21,474 bases of DNA from a virus, in IMG/VR virus record IMGVR_UViG_3300030110_002095, positions 1 through 21,474 of that record, one strand, 5' to 3'. Under the pieces are notes generated by a model. That model ran no database searches, was not told the DNA's origin, and saw only the letters and a list, made by a program, of their open reading frames with translations. A program made the translations under genes and the position numbers. Position 1 is the stretch's first letter, and each line of letters opens with the position of its first letter. Below, piece after piece: positions 16,402-21,474 of this stretch.

Positions 16402-17513
16402 CCAGACCCTTGCTTGATAGTAATAGTGGTTGAAGAACCGCCATTTACTTTCACTGTATTTGATACTCCGTCTTGTACTAAGATGATAGTATAGCTTTGA
16501 GAACCGTCTAATGACAGTCTTGCGCTTTGGCTTACGGATCTAATCATACTTATGTTTTGACCTGATACTATAGTAGTAATCTGTGTGTCTTTGTCTTGGC
16601 CTATATCTGTACCAGTGATACGTATACCTACACCACCCTTTTTGAGTTGATCTTCTTCTTTGGATATTGCCAAAGCATCTATAACATTAAGCAAATCCTC
16701 AAGAAAATTTACGTCTAAATAATTTATATCTAATTCAGTAAATTCAAGATCAGCCTCTGTATCAAGAAAATCTTCATTTAAATAATCAATATCTAGATCG
16801 TTAAAATCCAAATAGTCTACTGTCGATTTTGATTGTGTCTCTTGTATTTGTTTATCTGTTTCCTCTGGTGGATTGACGATCAACATGTTATCAATCAAAT
16901 CTAGCGATATATCTAAAGTTACAGGCTTAGTGGGATTGTTCTCGTATACAGATACAGTTGTTGCCTGGTATGGTTTATTCAACGTCACACTACCCATAGC
17001 TGTAGATACCATGATTTCACCACTAGATATACCATTCTCATCAGGTAACAGTATGACAAGGGATCTACCTAATTCATCTACTGTACAAGTAAAGTCTGTG
17101 CCTCTAATTGCTATATCAGCGGTAGGAGTCTTGATAGATATATTGCTTTTATTATTGAATTTGCCTGTGATGAATCTTGCTGTGCCACTAGCAAACTTCA
17201 AGGCCATTTTTGATTTTGAAGGATCAGGATCATAGATATATTCATCTATAACCAATTTTGAATGTTCTGTCAGTTTTACTGTAGAAGAGTCTTCAAAAGT
17301 TATGGCGACTCTGCCCGCTTCTGTGCGGACATCATCCATTTGTTGTATATCAAACTCTAGTTCAGCACCATAAGGCTTGTCTCGTAGAACTTGAGCATTA
17401 CCTCTAAGTTCTGAAATTGCGCCTATCTCAACAGACGAATGAAGTAGTTGAGTCTGACTGAGTAACGCAAACAGTACCGTTAGAGCCAACAGACGTAATT
17501 TTGAGCCAGTCAT
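16398..17513 (-). CDS. Periplasmic FecR-domain protein with acidic repeat and curlin-like C-terminus
   Basis: 371 residues. The signal peptide is at about 1-27 (KLRLLALTVLFALL core). The FecR domain is at about 30-190: FASGTARFITGKF followed by ISIKTPTADIAIRGTDFTC is the family signature. Residues about 233-275 are a degenerate acidic repeat of units like DINYLDVNFLE. The C-terminal 32 residues contain LVQDGVSNTV, a Q-x-G-x-x-N pattern as in curlin repeats, then NGGSSTTITIKQGSG. FecR-domain proteins act as periplasmic sensors, classically with sigma regulators, and also occur beside CHASE2 cyclases. The start lies 86 bases inside the 3' end of the curlin-like gene in another frame and has no clear Shine-Dalgarno; the next Met would remove the signal peptide, so the overlap is kept. 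It probably signals to, or senses the fibre for, the cyclase (inference). Confidence 0.8.
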   Translation of the reverse strand: MTGSKLRLLALTVLFALLSQTQLLHSSVEIGAISELRGNAQVLRDKPYGAELEFDIQQMDDVRTEAGRVAITFEDSSTVKLTEHSKLVIDEYIYDPDPSKSKMALKFASGTARFITGKFNNKSNISIKTPTADIAIRGTDFTCTVDELGRSLVILLPDENGISSGEIMVSTAMGSVTLNKPYQATTVSVYENNPTKPVTLDISLDLIDNMLIVNPPEETDKQIQETQSKSTVDYLDFNDLDIDYLNEDFLDTEADLEFTELDINYLDVNFLEDLLNVIDALAISKEEDQLKKGGVGIRITGTDIGQDKDTQITTIVSGQNISMIRSVSQSARLSLDGSQSYTIILVQDGVSNTVKVNGGSSTTITIKQGSG

Positions 17514-18186
17514 TATCTTGAGTTGATTCTTGGTCTATGTTAAAAGTCCTTGTACTTCCTGTATGATCTAAGTAAAAGTAACCACCAGCGTATCCATCGC
17601 CATCATAAGTTATTGTATTATCACTACCATCAATATCCATATAGTTAGTAGCCCCGTCAACATCTATATTAGAAGTTATAGTGTTGCCTGAACCTTGGAC
17701 TATCCAATCTAAATCAAGGTTTGCAGCTAATGCTGTCATCGCATGGTTTAATGTTGCTGTGTTTGTATTGCCTGTAAACTGAACATTCACGTTAGAACCG
17801 TCAGCCCCAGTTGCGTTAGTCTCATCAGTAGACATGTTAAATGTATTGGTATCACCTATGAATGAAAAATAACCCGTATAGTTATCCGCCCATATATCAC
17901 CAAGAAATTTATTAGTATTACCTTTTTGTAAAATATCTAAAGTCATGGTTGTGCCATCCAAATCCAATGGTGTCATATTGGAAGCACCAGCTGTTGCATC
18001 AGCACCACCTATGATATTACCGCTACCCCCAACTTGTTCTATATCTAGATTGGATGTAGCACCTGATTGATCTATAAATATTTCATTGTCTGCACTTATT
18101 AAATGCAAAGATAAAATTAACAAACTAAAACCAAATAAAATCGCCTTGAAAAGTTCAAGAACTTGTTTTCCAGTATCCTTGTTCAT
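17428..18186 (-). CDS. Secreted curlin-like repeat protein (candidate CsgG substrate)
   Basis: 252 residues. A long signal peptide (1-32, hydrophobic core FGFSLLILSLHLI, Ala32 before DNE) is followed by about eight imperfect repeats of roughly 22-28 residues. Their shared pattern is hydrophobic-x-hydrophobic-(Q)-x-G-x-x-N-T-hydrophobic. Clear units include DILQKGNTNKF (84-94), FSFIGDTNTFN (107-117), VNVQFTGNTNTATL (133-146), WIVQGSGNTIT (161-171) and MDIDGSDNTITY (183-194). These resemble the amyloid-forming repeats of CsgA/CsgB but are more Asp-rich and less Gln-rich. Two cysteines lie near the end (CVTQS, FVC). It is directly downstream of csgF-csgG with a GAGGAAGG ribosome site, so it is the best candidate for the exported subunit. 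Amyloid formation is not shown by sequence. Confidence 0.7.
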   Translation of the reverse strand: MNKDTGKQVLELFKAILFGFSLLILSLHLISADNEIFIDQSGATSNLDIEQVGGSGNIIGGADATAGASNMTPLDLDGTTMTLDILQKGNTNKFLGDIWADNYTGYFSFIGDTNTFNMSTDETNATGADGSNVNVQFTGNTNTATLNHAMTALAANLDLDWIVQGSGNTITSNIDVDGATNYMDIDGSDNTITYDGDGYAGGYFYLDHTGSTRTFNIDQESTQDNDWLKITSVGSNGTVCVTQSDSTTSFVC

Positions 18187-18955
18187 ATCCTTCCTCTATT
18201 GTTTGTAAAACAGCTGTCTCGATAGCCATCTGTAAAGCAATATTTATAGACTCATTCTCTACTATACCGCTCTCTATTTCAACTAATTCGGTGTTATTTG
18301 CATAAAATCTGAACACATCAGAAGATACAGATGCGCTAAGTATTGTTTTGGTAACTAACACTTCAAGTAATATTTTACCTGTCAAAACAGATACAGTTCG
18401 TAAAGATATAGTTACTGAGTCCTGTCTGTATTCTTTTGATGCACCTATACCTAAATATCTTGCACCAGCTCCACCTGACTTGATATTGGTTTCATAACCT
18501 ACAACTCCGCCCTCCATCAACAAGCCAGCGAATAGTAAAGGTTTGAGTTGTTGTTTTTCATCAAAATTTTCTCTGGCAGAACGAATAATTTGTCTTTCTT
18601 TTGTTAGATGATCTAATCCTGTACGCTCTACAACATCAAACACACCAGAATGTTGCAAGGCCCTAATCAAATAGGCATCAGGTGATTGTGTGATAGCCGT
18701 ACTAAAGCTCGCATATTGGCTGTTGCTTCTGCGCTGTCCTGTATCGTCTTTGAAAGAACCAGGATATACAGCTACTACAGGTTTGCGTTCGGGAGTAGGA
18801 ACTTCTGCTAGTTTGGTCAATAAAGAACCAACCTCTGCTGACTCAATATTTCTTACGGGTGGTATTCCATTGTCTAATGGCGGTATGGTTAAGGCGCAAC
18901 TAGAAAGTAAAAGAACCGAGAGGTACAGTAATTTCTGTTGTATTGCCTTCTTCAT
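18155..18955 (-). CDS. csgG: CsgG, curli secretion outer-membrane lipoprotein pore
   Basis: 266 residues, close to the 277 of E. coli CsgG. The lipoprotein signal ends LLLSSC with Cys20. The mature core aligns well: PVVAVYPGSFKDDTGQ, FSTAITQSPDAYLIRAL, VFDVVERTGLDHLTKER, GGVVGYETNIKSGGAGARY with LGIGA, and KTILSASVSSDVFRF. The KSGGxGARYxGIGA block and the VERxGLxxLxxER block are strong family markers. CsgG forms a nine-subunit outer-membrane barrel that exports unfolded curli subunits. The constriction residues differ from E. coli: by ungapped alignment Phe84 equals Phe56, but Tyr51 and Asn55 are both replaced by Ser, with a Tyr two residues downstream of the Tyr51 position (Tyr81). The start has no Shine-Dalgarno and lies 56 bases inside csgF. 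Confidence 0.95.
   Translation of the reverse strand: MKKAIQQKLLYLSVLLLSSCALTIPPLDNGIPPVRNIESAEVGSLLTKLAEVPTPERKPVVAVYPGSFKDDTGQRRSNSQYASFSTAITQSPDAYLIRALQHSGVFDVVERTGLDHLTKERQIIRSARENFDEKQQLKPLLFAGLLMEGGVVGYETNIKSGGAGARYLGIGASKEYRQDSVTISLRTVSVLTGKILLEVLVTKTILSASVSSDVFRFYANNTELVEIESGIVENESINIALQMAIETAVLQTIEEGYEQGYWKTSS
18188..18197 (-). promoter_or_regulatory. Shine-Dalgarno of the curlin-like gene, inside csgG
   Basis: On the minus strand AGAGGAAGGA lies just before the ATG at 18186, with GAGG about six bases away. It sits within the csgG coding sequence. It contrasts with csgG and the FecR gene, whose starts have no evident site, and suggests that the subunit is translated more strongly. 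Confidence 0.65.
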
Positions 18956-19367
18956 CTGTAATTATTAGTGTTACCTTATCGTCTTCTACTCTATATTCTA
19001 TGGTGTTGCCTTCTAATTCTAAAGTGCCGAACTCAGATGCAGTCTCACCAAATAAACTATCAACCAACTGTCTGCTTAGTTGTGCGTATATTCTACTCTC
19101 TAAATTACGTATAAATCTTGCAAGAGTGGTGTTATCTGCTTCTCTCTCTAAATCTTCTACATAAGCTTTGATTTCCTCACGTATAGCTTCTTTTCTATTG
19201 AACTCTTGGTTTTCAATGGTTAAATAATGACTTGATGTTCCAACACCTGAAAAACTAGGATTTTTGAACTTATGTGTCATCTCATCTGCTTGTACAGATA
19301 AAACCAAAAACATAACAATAATTATGGAAGCTATCAGCAATACTTCATCAGGACGTTTAGAAGGCAT
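18900..19367 (-). CDS. csgF: CsgF, curli secretion pore accessory/cap protein
   Basis: From the ATG at 19367 the protein is 155 residues (E. coli CsgF is 138). A signal peptide with a strong hydrophobic core (VLLIASIIIVMFLVLSVQA) is cut before DEM. The mature N-terminus DEMTHKFKNPSFSG matches the CsgF signature MTxxFxNPxFxG, which inserts into the CsgG pore. A helical region (FIRNLESRIYAQLSRQLVDSLF) and C-terminal beta strands (NTIEYRVEDDKVTLIITDEEG, ITVPLGSFTF) agree with the family fold. The frame is open to 19445, but the extra 26 residues overlap the upstream gene and precede a perfect signal peptide, so 19367 is chosen. The C-terminal 18 codons overlap csgG. CsgF couples secretion to nucleation at the cell surface in curli systems. 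Confidence 0.92.
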   Translation of the reverse strand: MPSKRPDEVLLIASIIIVMFLVLSVQADEMTHKFKNPSFSGVGTSSHYLTIENQEFNRKEAIREEIKAYVEDLEREADNTTLARFIRNLESRIYAQLSRQLVDSLFGETASEFGTLELEGNTIEYRVEDDKVTLIITDEEGNTTEITVPLGSFTF

Positions 19368-19372
19368 AATTT

Positions 19373-19570
19373 TTATAGATAAGTAATTACTAAATCTACA
19401 CTTTTTACTGTATCTATCCAATAAAATGTTATATAGCCAAGCCAACTAAATGCGATTAGGAAGCAACAAGCTACTGCATATCTTTTCCAATTTTCTTGTA
19501 ATAAATCTAATGTTTTATCAATAAAATTAAATACTTTTTGTCTTTTTGATATTTTCTTTTTTCTTGCCAT
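19373..19570 (-). CDS. Small single-pass membrane protein (65 aa)
   Basis: 65 residues: a very basic N-terminus (MARKKKISKRQK), an amphipathic stretch, then one membrane segment (about 32-53, YAVACCFLIAFSWLGYITFYW). AAGGAG at 19581-19576 is well placed before the ATG. The basic N-terminus predicts a cytoplasmic N-terminus. It sits five bases upstream of csgF and may belong with the small membrane-protein cluster or serve the cassette. No family was recognised. Confidence 0.65.
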   Translation of the reverse strand: MARKKKISKRQKVFNFIDKTLDLLQENWKRYAVACCFLIAFSWLGYITFYWIDTVKSVDLVITYL

Positions 19571-19575
19571 GTTTA

Positions 19576-19581
19576 CTCCTT
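19576..19581 (-). promoter_or_regulatory. Shine-Dalgarno of the 65-aa membrane protein
   Basis: AAGGAG on the minus strand, overlapping the stop of the 115-residue gene, with the ATG at 19570 five bases after it. Confidence 0.75.
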
Positions 19582-19927
19582 AATTAAATGCCCAAACAAA
19601 AACCGCTAATAATCCAATCAAAGATACCAAAATAAATGCAATAGCGGTTATTTCTATGGTTCTACCTAATTTATTTAGGTATATCGTATCTTGTTCTGGA
19701 TTGAACCTTTCGTCTTCATAGATATACTTGTCTCGTGGAAAAGGTCTTTTCTTTGGCATGGGTTCAAATATTACGTTGTCTATTGAAACTAACTGTTCTT
19801 CCTCTATCCTTTTTACTTCTTGCTCTTGATACTCCGTCCATTTTTTACCATACTTTTCATACATGATGTTGTTAAAATCTGCGTCTAGAAATGCTTGATC
19901 TTCTGATTTGGTCTTTTCTTTATCCAT
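19580..19927 (-). CDS. C-terminally anchored membrane protein (115 aa)
   Basis: 115 residues. Roughly the first 88 are charged and helical with several aromatic residues (FNNIMYEKYGKKWTEYQEQE, then a Pro-rich FEPMPKKRPFPRDKY). A single C-terminal membrane helix follows (about 92-113, ITAIAFILVSLIGLLAVFVW). The topology suggests a cytoplasmic domain tethered to the inner membrane. No homologous family was recognised. It sits between the paired 97-residue proteins and the curli genes. Confidence 0.6.
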   Translation of the reverse strand: MDKEKTKSEDQAFLDADFNNIMYEKYGKKWTEYQEQEVKRIEEEQLVSIDNVIFEPMPKKRPFPRDKYIYEDERFNPEQDTIYLNKLGRTIEITAIAFILVSLIGLLAVFVWAFN

Positions 19928-19947
19928 TACGTCTATCCTGTTGTTGT

Positions 19948-20241
19948 TTAATCAACTCTTCTAATTCCCTCTTGCTTTTTATTTTTTGATTCTGCTGTTT
20001 CATCTTTCCCCTCGTTTTCTCTTATTTCCAAAACAGTATTTACCTTTTGTTGTAACCTTATCATGTCTTGATCTAGTAATCTTAATTGATCAGTTAGACG
20101 AATAATAGTTGCTTTCATCTCTTGAACAGAAGGATCTATCTTATTAGTTATTGTTTGCCAGACAAAATATACAAAATAACCTAAACCTACAACCATAACT
20201 ACTGGAAATCCAAAGTCTGCGACTATCTGAACTACATCCAT
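19948..20241 (-). CDS. Small holin-like membrane/coiled-coil protein, paralogue A (97 aa)
   Basis: An N-terminal membrane helix (about 5-29, IVADFGFPVVMVVGLGYFVYF) is followed by a coiled coil (ATIIRLTDQLRLLDQDMIRLQQKV) and a charged tail. It has the same length and layout as the adjacent gene upstream, with shared positions such as G-x-P in the membrane segment, YF at its end, and the block DMIR. The ATG immediately follows the TAA of that gene. The layout resembles BhlA/UviB-type small phage holin-like proteins, but this is topology only. Confidence 0.6.
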   Translation of the reverse strand: MDVVQIVADFGFPVVMVVGLGYFVYFVWQTITNKIDPSVQEMKATIIRLTDQLRLLDQDMIRLQQKVNTVLEIRENEGKDETAESKNKKQEGIRRVD

Positions 20242-20535
20242 TTAATCTCTTCTAGCGTCTATTTTACCGTCCTCTACAAAGTTTTCTGCTCTTGCTATAC
20301 GGTCTAGGTCTGGAGGTAGGTTCAAAGCGCTAGAGACGCTTGTATCTATACGAATCATATCGTTGTTCATAATAGATGCTCTAGTAATTAACATTTTGGT
20401 TATACCTTGTACCGTTTGTATTTCGCTAATCAAACCATCCATAAGCTGTTTCATTACTAAAAATATAAAGTAGGCCATTATAAGTGCGCCCGCAATAGGC
20501 AGGCCTAATTCAGCGATTAGATTGAACGCTTCCAA
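20242..20535 (-). CDS. Small holin-like membrane/coiled-coil protein, paralogue B (97 aa)
   Basis: 97 residues: an N-terminal membrane helix (about 4-28, NLIAELGLPIAGALIMAYFIF) and a helical tail containing NNDMIRIDTSVSSALNLPPD, ending DARRD. It appears to be a duplicated copy of the neighbour at 20241-19948, retaining the G-x-P, YF and DMIR positions but otherwise well diverged. Its function is unknown. It is grouped with the 108-residue holin candidate and the XhlA-like protein upstream. Confidence 0.6.
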   Translation of the reverse strand: MEAFNLIAELGLPIAGALIMAYFIFLVMKQLMDGLISEIQTVQGITKMLITRASIMNNDMIRIDTSVSSALNLPPDLDRIARAENFVEDGKIDARRD

Positions 20536-20537
20536 AA

Positions 20538-20864
20538 TTAATCCTCGCCTTTAAACTTTTTACTTTGTCCAGATGTCCCAGCGTAAATACCAAATACTGC
20601 CGCCATAGCACCTACAACGACTGACACTAAAGCTGATTGTTCTAAGTTTGGTTCGGGTATGGTCATAAACCAGGTGACTACTTTGTAAAGTAGTATGATG
20701 TAGACGCTGACAAACACTCTAGGGAAAATTCGCCAAGCGTCTACTGTTTTAGCTAGATGGACCCATTTTTGAAATGGGTTTACTGACAAGTAGTTAGGTG
20801 TGACATCAATATCCAGTTCTAGCTTTTTTTTTATAGATGGTTCGTTTTGTAGTTCCTCTTCCAT
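20538..20864 (-). CDS. Two-helix membrane protein, holin candidate (108 aa)
   Basis: 108 residues. A charged N-terminus (MEEELQNEPSIKKK) is followed by two membrane helices at about 46-66 (FPRVFVSVYIILLYKVVTWF) and 77-97 (ALVSVVVGAMAAVFGIYAGT) joined by a short PEPNLEQS turn, then a basic tail SKKFKGED. Two helices, small size, charged tail and location near an endolysin and spanins fit a class II-type holin. It starts immediately after the 60-residue gene. Other small membrane proteins in this cluster could also be the holin. Confidence 0.6.
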   Translation of the reverse strand: MEEELQNEPSIKKKLELDIDVTPNYLSVNPFQKWVHLAKTVDAWRIFPRVFVSVYIILLYKVVTWFMTIPEPNLEQSALVSVVVGAMAAVFGIYAGTSGQSKKFKGED

Positions 20865-21047
20865 TTATAAAAACTTTGTGAGAACTATAGCTCCTACCAT
20901 AAATGGGTAAACACCCCAAAGCATATTCTCTAATTTTTTAAATTTTTCAGATCCTTCATCAAGACGTTTTTCTATATTCTGATAGCGAATTGCACATTCT
21001 TTTTCGTGCATTTCTATTTTATGTAAGGCGTCTTGGGATGTAGACAT
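20865..21047 (-). CDS. XhlA-like coiled-coil/tail-anchored protein (60 aa)
   Basis: 60 residues: a coiled coil with HEKECAIRYQNIEKRLDEG and FKKLENMLWG, then a C-terminal membrane helix (VYPFMVGAIVLTKFL). The layout resembles phage XhlA haemolysin-type proteins that act with holins. The ATG overlaps the stop of the 51-residue gene (TAATG) and the stop is directly followed by the holin-candidate ATG, so the three are coupled. Confidence 0.6.
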   Translation of the reverse strand: MSTSQDALHKIEMHEKECAIRYQNIEKRLDEGSEKFKKLENMLWGVYPFMVGAIVLTKFL

Positions 21048-21202
21048 TATTTTTCTTTTTCTACTTCGACAGTAGTGTAGGCCTCGTTTACGTCAGGGGT
21101 AGATTTGTCATCTGCAACAAACTTACCGTCTTCATCTCTTGCTCTGACAGTTTTTTCTTCTACGCCTCTAACATTTTGCCATAATTTTTTAAACCAACTC
21201 AT
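21047..21202 (-). CDS. Small soluble charged protein (51 aa)
   Basis: 51 residues read directly from the minus strand: MSWFKKLWQNVRGVEEKTV, then ARDEDGKFVADD and an acidic/Lys tail VEVEKEK. A consensus AAGGAG lies eight bases upstream, and the stop overlaps the next start as TAATG. The amphipathic Trp/Phe/Lys N-terminus could bind a membrane surface. No family was recognised. Confidence 0.65.
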   Translation of the reverse strand: MSWFKKLWQNVRGVEEKTVRARDEDGKFVADDKSTPDVNEAYTTVEVEKEK

Positions 21203-21203
21203 G

Positions 21204-21368
21204 TTATTTCTCCTTGGCTTTACCTATATTCAAAGCTAATAAATCTACTAACTTATACAGCTTACCTATCCACACATCATCTTTTGGTGTTGGTGTGGAA
21301 GCAGCTATAAAACTAGCAACTGTTACTATTATTGTAATCCAGCTAATCGCATTAATTAACATTTCCAT
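21204..21368 (-). CDS. Small membrane protein with TPTPKDD motif (54 aa)
   Basis: 54 residues read from the minus strand. A membrane helix (about 4-23, LINAISWITIIVTVASFIAA) is followed by STPTPKDDVWIGKLYKLVD and LLALNIGKAKEK. I recall very similar small proteins in other phages near lysis genes, with the A-x-TPTPKDD-x-W-x-GK core conserved. It has an ideal AAGGAG eight bases upstream. The gene begins 17 bases inside the end of the 2OG oxygenase gene. Confidence 0.7.
   Translation of the reverse strand: MEMLINAISWITIIVTVASFIAASTPTPKDDVWIGKLYKLVDLLALNIGKAKEK
21210..21215 (-). promoter_or_regulatory. Shine-Dalgarno of the 51-aa protein
   Basis: AAGGAG on the minus strand, within the last codons of the 54-residue gene and ahead of the ATG at 21202. 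It supports a gene shorter than 60 codons. Confidence 0.75.
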
Positions 21369-21474
21369 TTTTTTCTCCTTCTGTTAATGATTCTTTTGGA
21401 ACATCCCAACAATTTAAGTTAGATGCTACTGTTCTTCTTTCGCCTTCACCTTTAAAGGGATATACCATGTGTTG
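21352..21474 (-). CDS. 2OG-Fe(II) oxygenase, C-terminal fragment cut by window edge
   Basis: Only the last 40 codons are in the window; the frame is open to the right edge. The visible sequence begins QHMVYPFKGEGERRTVASNLNCW. This matches the end of phage 2OG-Fe(II) oxygenases (the group with H-x-V-x-P near a later R-x-x-x-x-x-N): the His would be the distal metal ligand and the second Arg of ERR the 2-oxoglutarate ligand. The HxD pair would lie outside the window. It would be a second oxygenase of this superfamily in the same phage, distinct from the one at 10139-10888. Confidence 0.7.
   Translation of the reverse strand, partial: QHMVYPFKGEGERRTVASNLNCWDVPKESLTEGEKNGNVN
21375..21380 (-). 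promoter_or_regulatory. Shine-Dalgarno of the 54-aa protein
   Basis: AAGGAG on the minus strand inside the oxygenase 3' end, with the ATG at 21368 six bases further on. It decides the start of the small membrane-protein gene. Confidence 0.75.

Noticed and set aside
19368-19445. 26-residue N-terminal extension of CsgF (ATG at 19445)
   Set aside because: It overlaps the 65-residue gene and would bury a clean signal peptide behind a charged leader; the ATG at 19367 starts the signal peptide directly.
19928-19947. Promoter in short gaps of the minus-strand block (also 10106-10138)
   Set aside because: The gaps are 20 and 33 bases and show no convincing -35/-10 pair; AT-rich sequence alone is not evidence.

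Overview
The window is one contiguous piece of a tailed-phage genome. It is AT-rich and very tightly packed: 28 coding sequences, no gap longer than about 35 bases, and many start/stop overlaps of the TAATG or ATGA type. The host is Gram-negative, because the phage carries an inner-membrane/outer-membrane spanin pair and an outer-membrane CsgG lipoprotein. The virion proteins (P22 gp10-like tail protein, very large Gly/Ala-rich proteins with FAAGG and SDGEFVM motifs, 2OG-Fe(II) oxygenases among the late genes) resemble, from memory and unchecked, uncultured marine phages and phages of marine Alphaproteobacteria. No integrase, repressor, tRNA or insertion sequence was seen.

Layout. Positions 1-2290 (+ strand) hold the end of the replication module: a primase C-terminal/DUF3987-type helicase cut by the left edge, a small membrane protein and a PD-(D/E)xK-type nuclease-like protein. 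From 2282 to the right edge everything is on the minus strand and is transcribed right to left. In that order: the end of a 2OG-Fe(II) oxygenase (21474-21352); eight small proteins, seven of them with a predicted membrane segment, including a holin candidate (21368-19373); a five-gene envelope cassette csgF, csgG, curlin-like repeat protein, FecR-domain protein, CHASE2 adenylate cyclase (19367-14656); a lysis/nuclease block of i-spanin, lipoprotein o-spanin, SNase-like nuclease and GH24 endolysin (14665-13082); then a virion block of P22 gp10-like tail protein, small fibre-like protein, a second 2OG oxygenase and four large proteins of 480, 448, 643 and 1035 residues that look like internal/ejection proteins (13081-2282).

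The unusual part is the five-gene cassette. It pairs the curli (type VIII) outer-membrane secretion pore and its cap protein with a candidate native substrate and with a membrane-bound, catalytically complete class III adenylate cyclase whose sensor faces the periplasm. It sits between the candidate holins and the spanins, so it is probably expressed late with lysis. No CsgE, CsgC or canonical CsgA/CsgB is present. Three successive gene overlaps in the cassette (56, 32 and 86 bases) place the signal-peptide codons of csgG, the curlin-like gene and the FecR gene, largely or wholly, inside the 3' end of the preceding gene. A working model, which is inference, is that the phage makes the infected cell export a surface or envelope fibre while FecR and the cyclase sense the envelope and raise cAMP. 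No promoter or factor-independent terminator could be supported anywhere in the window.
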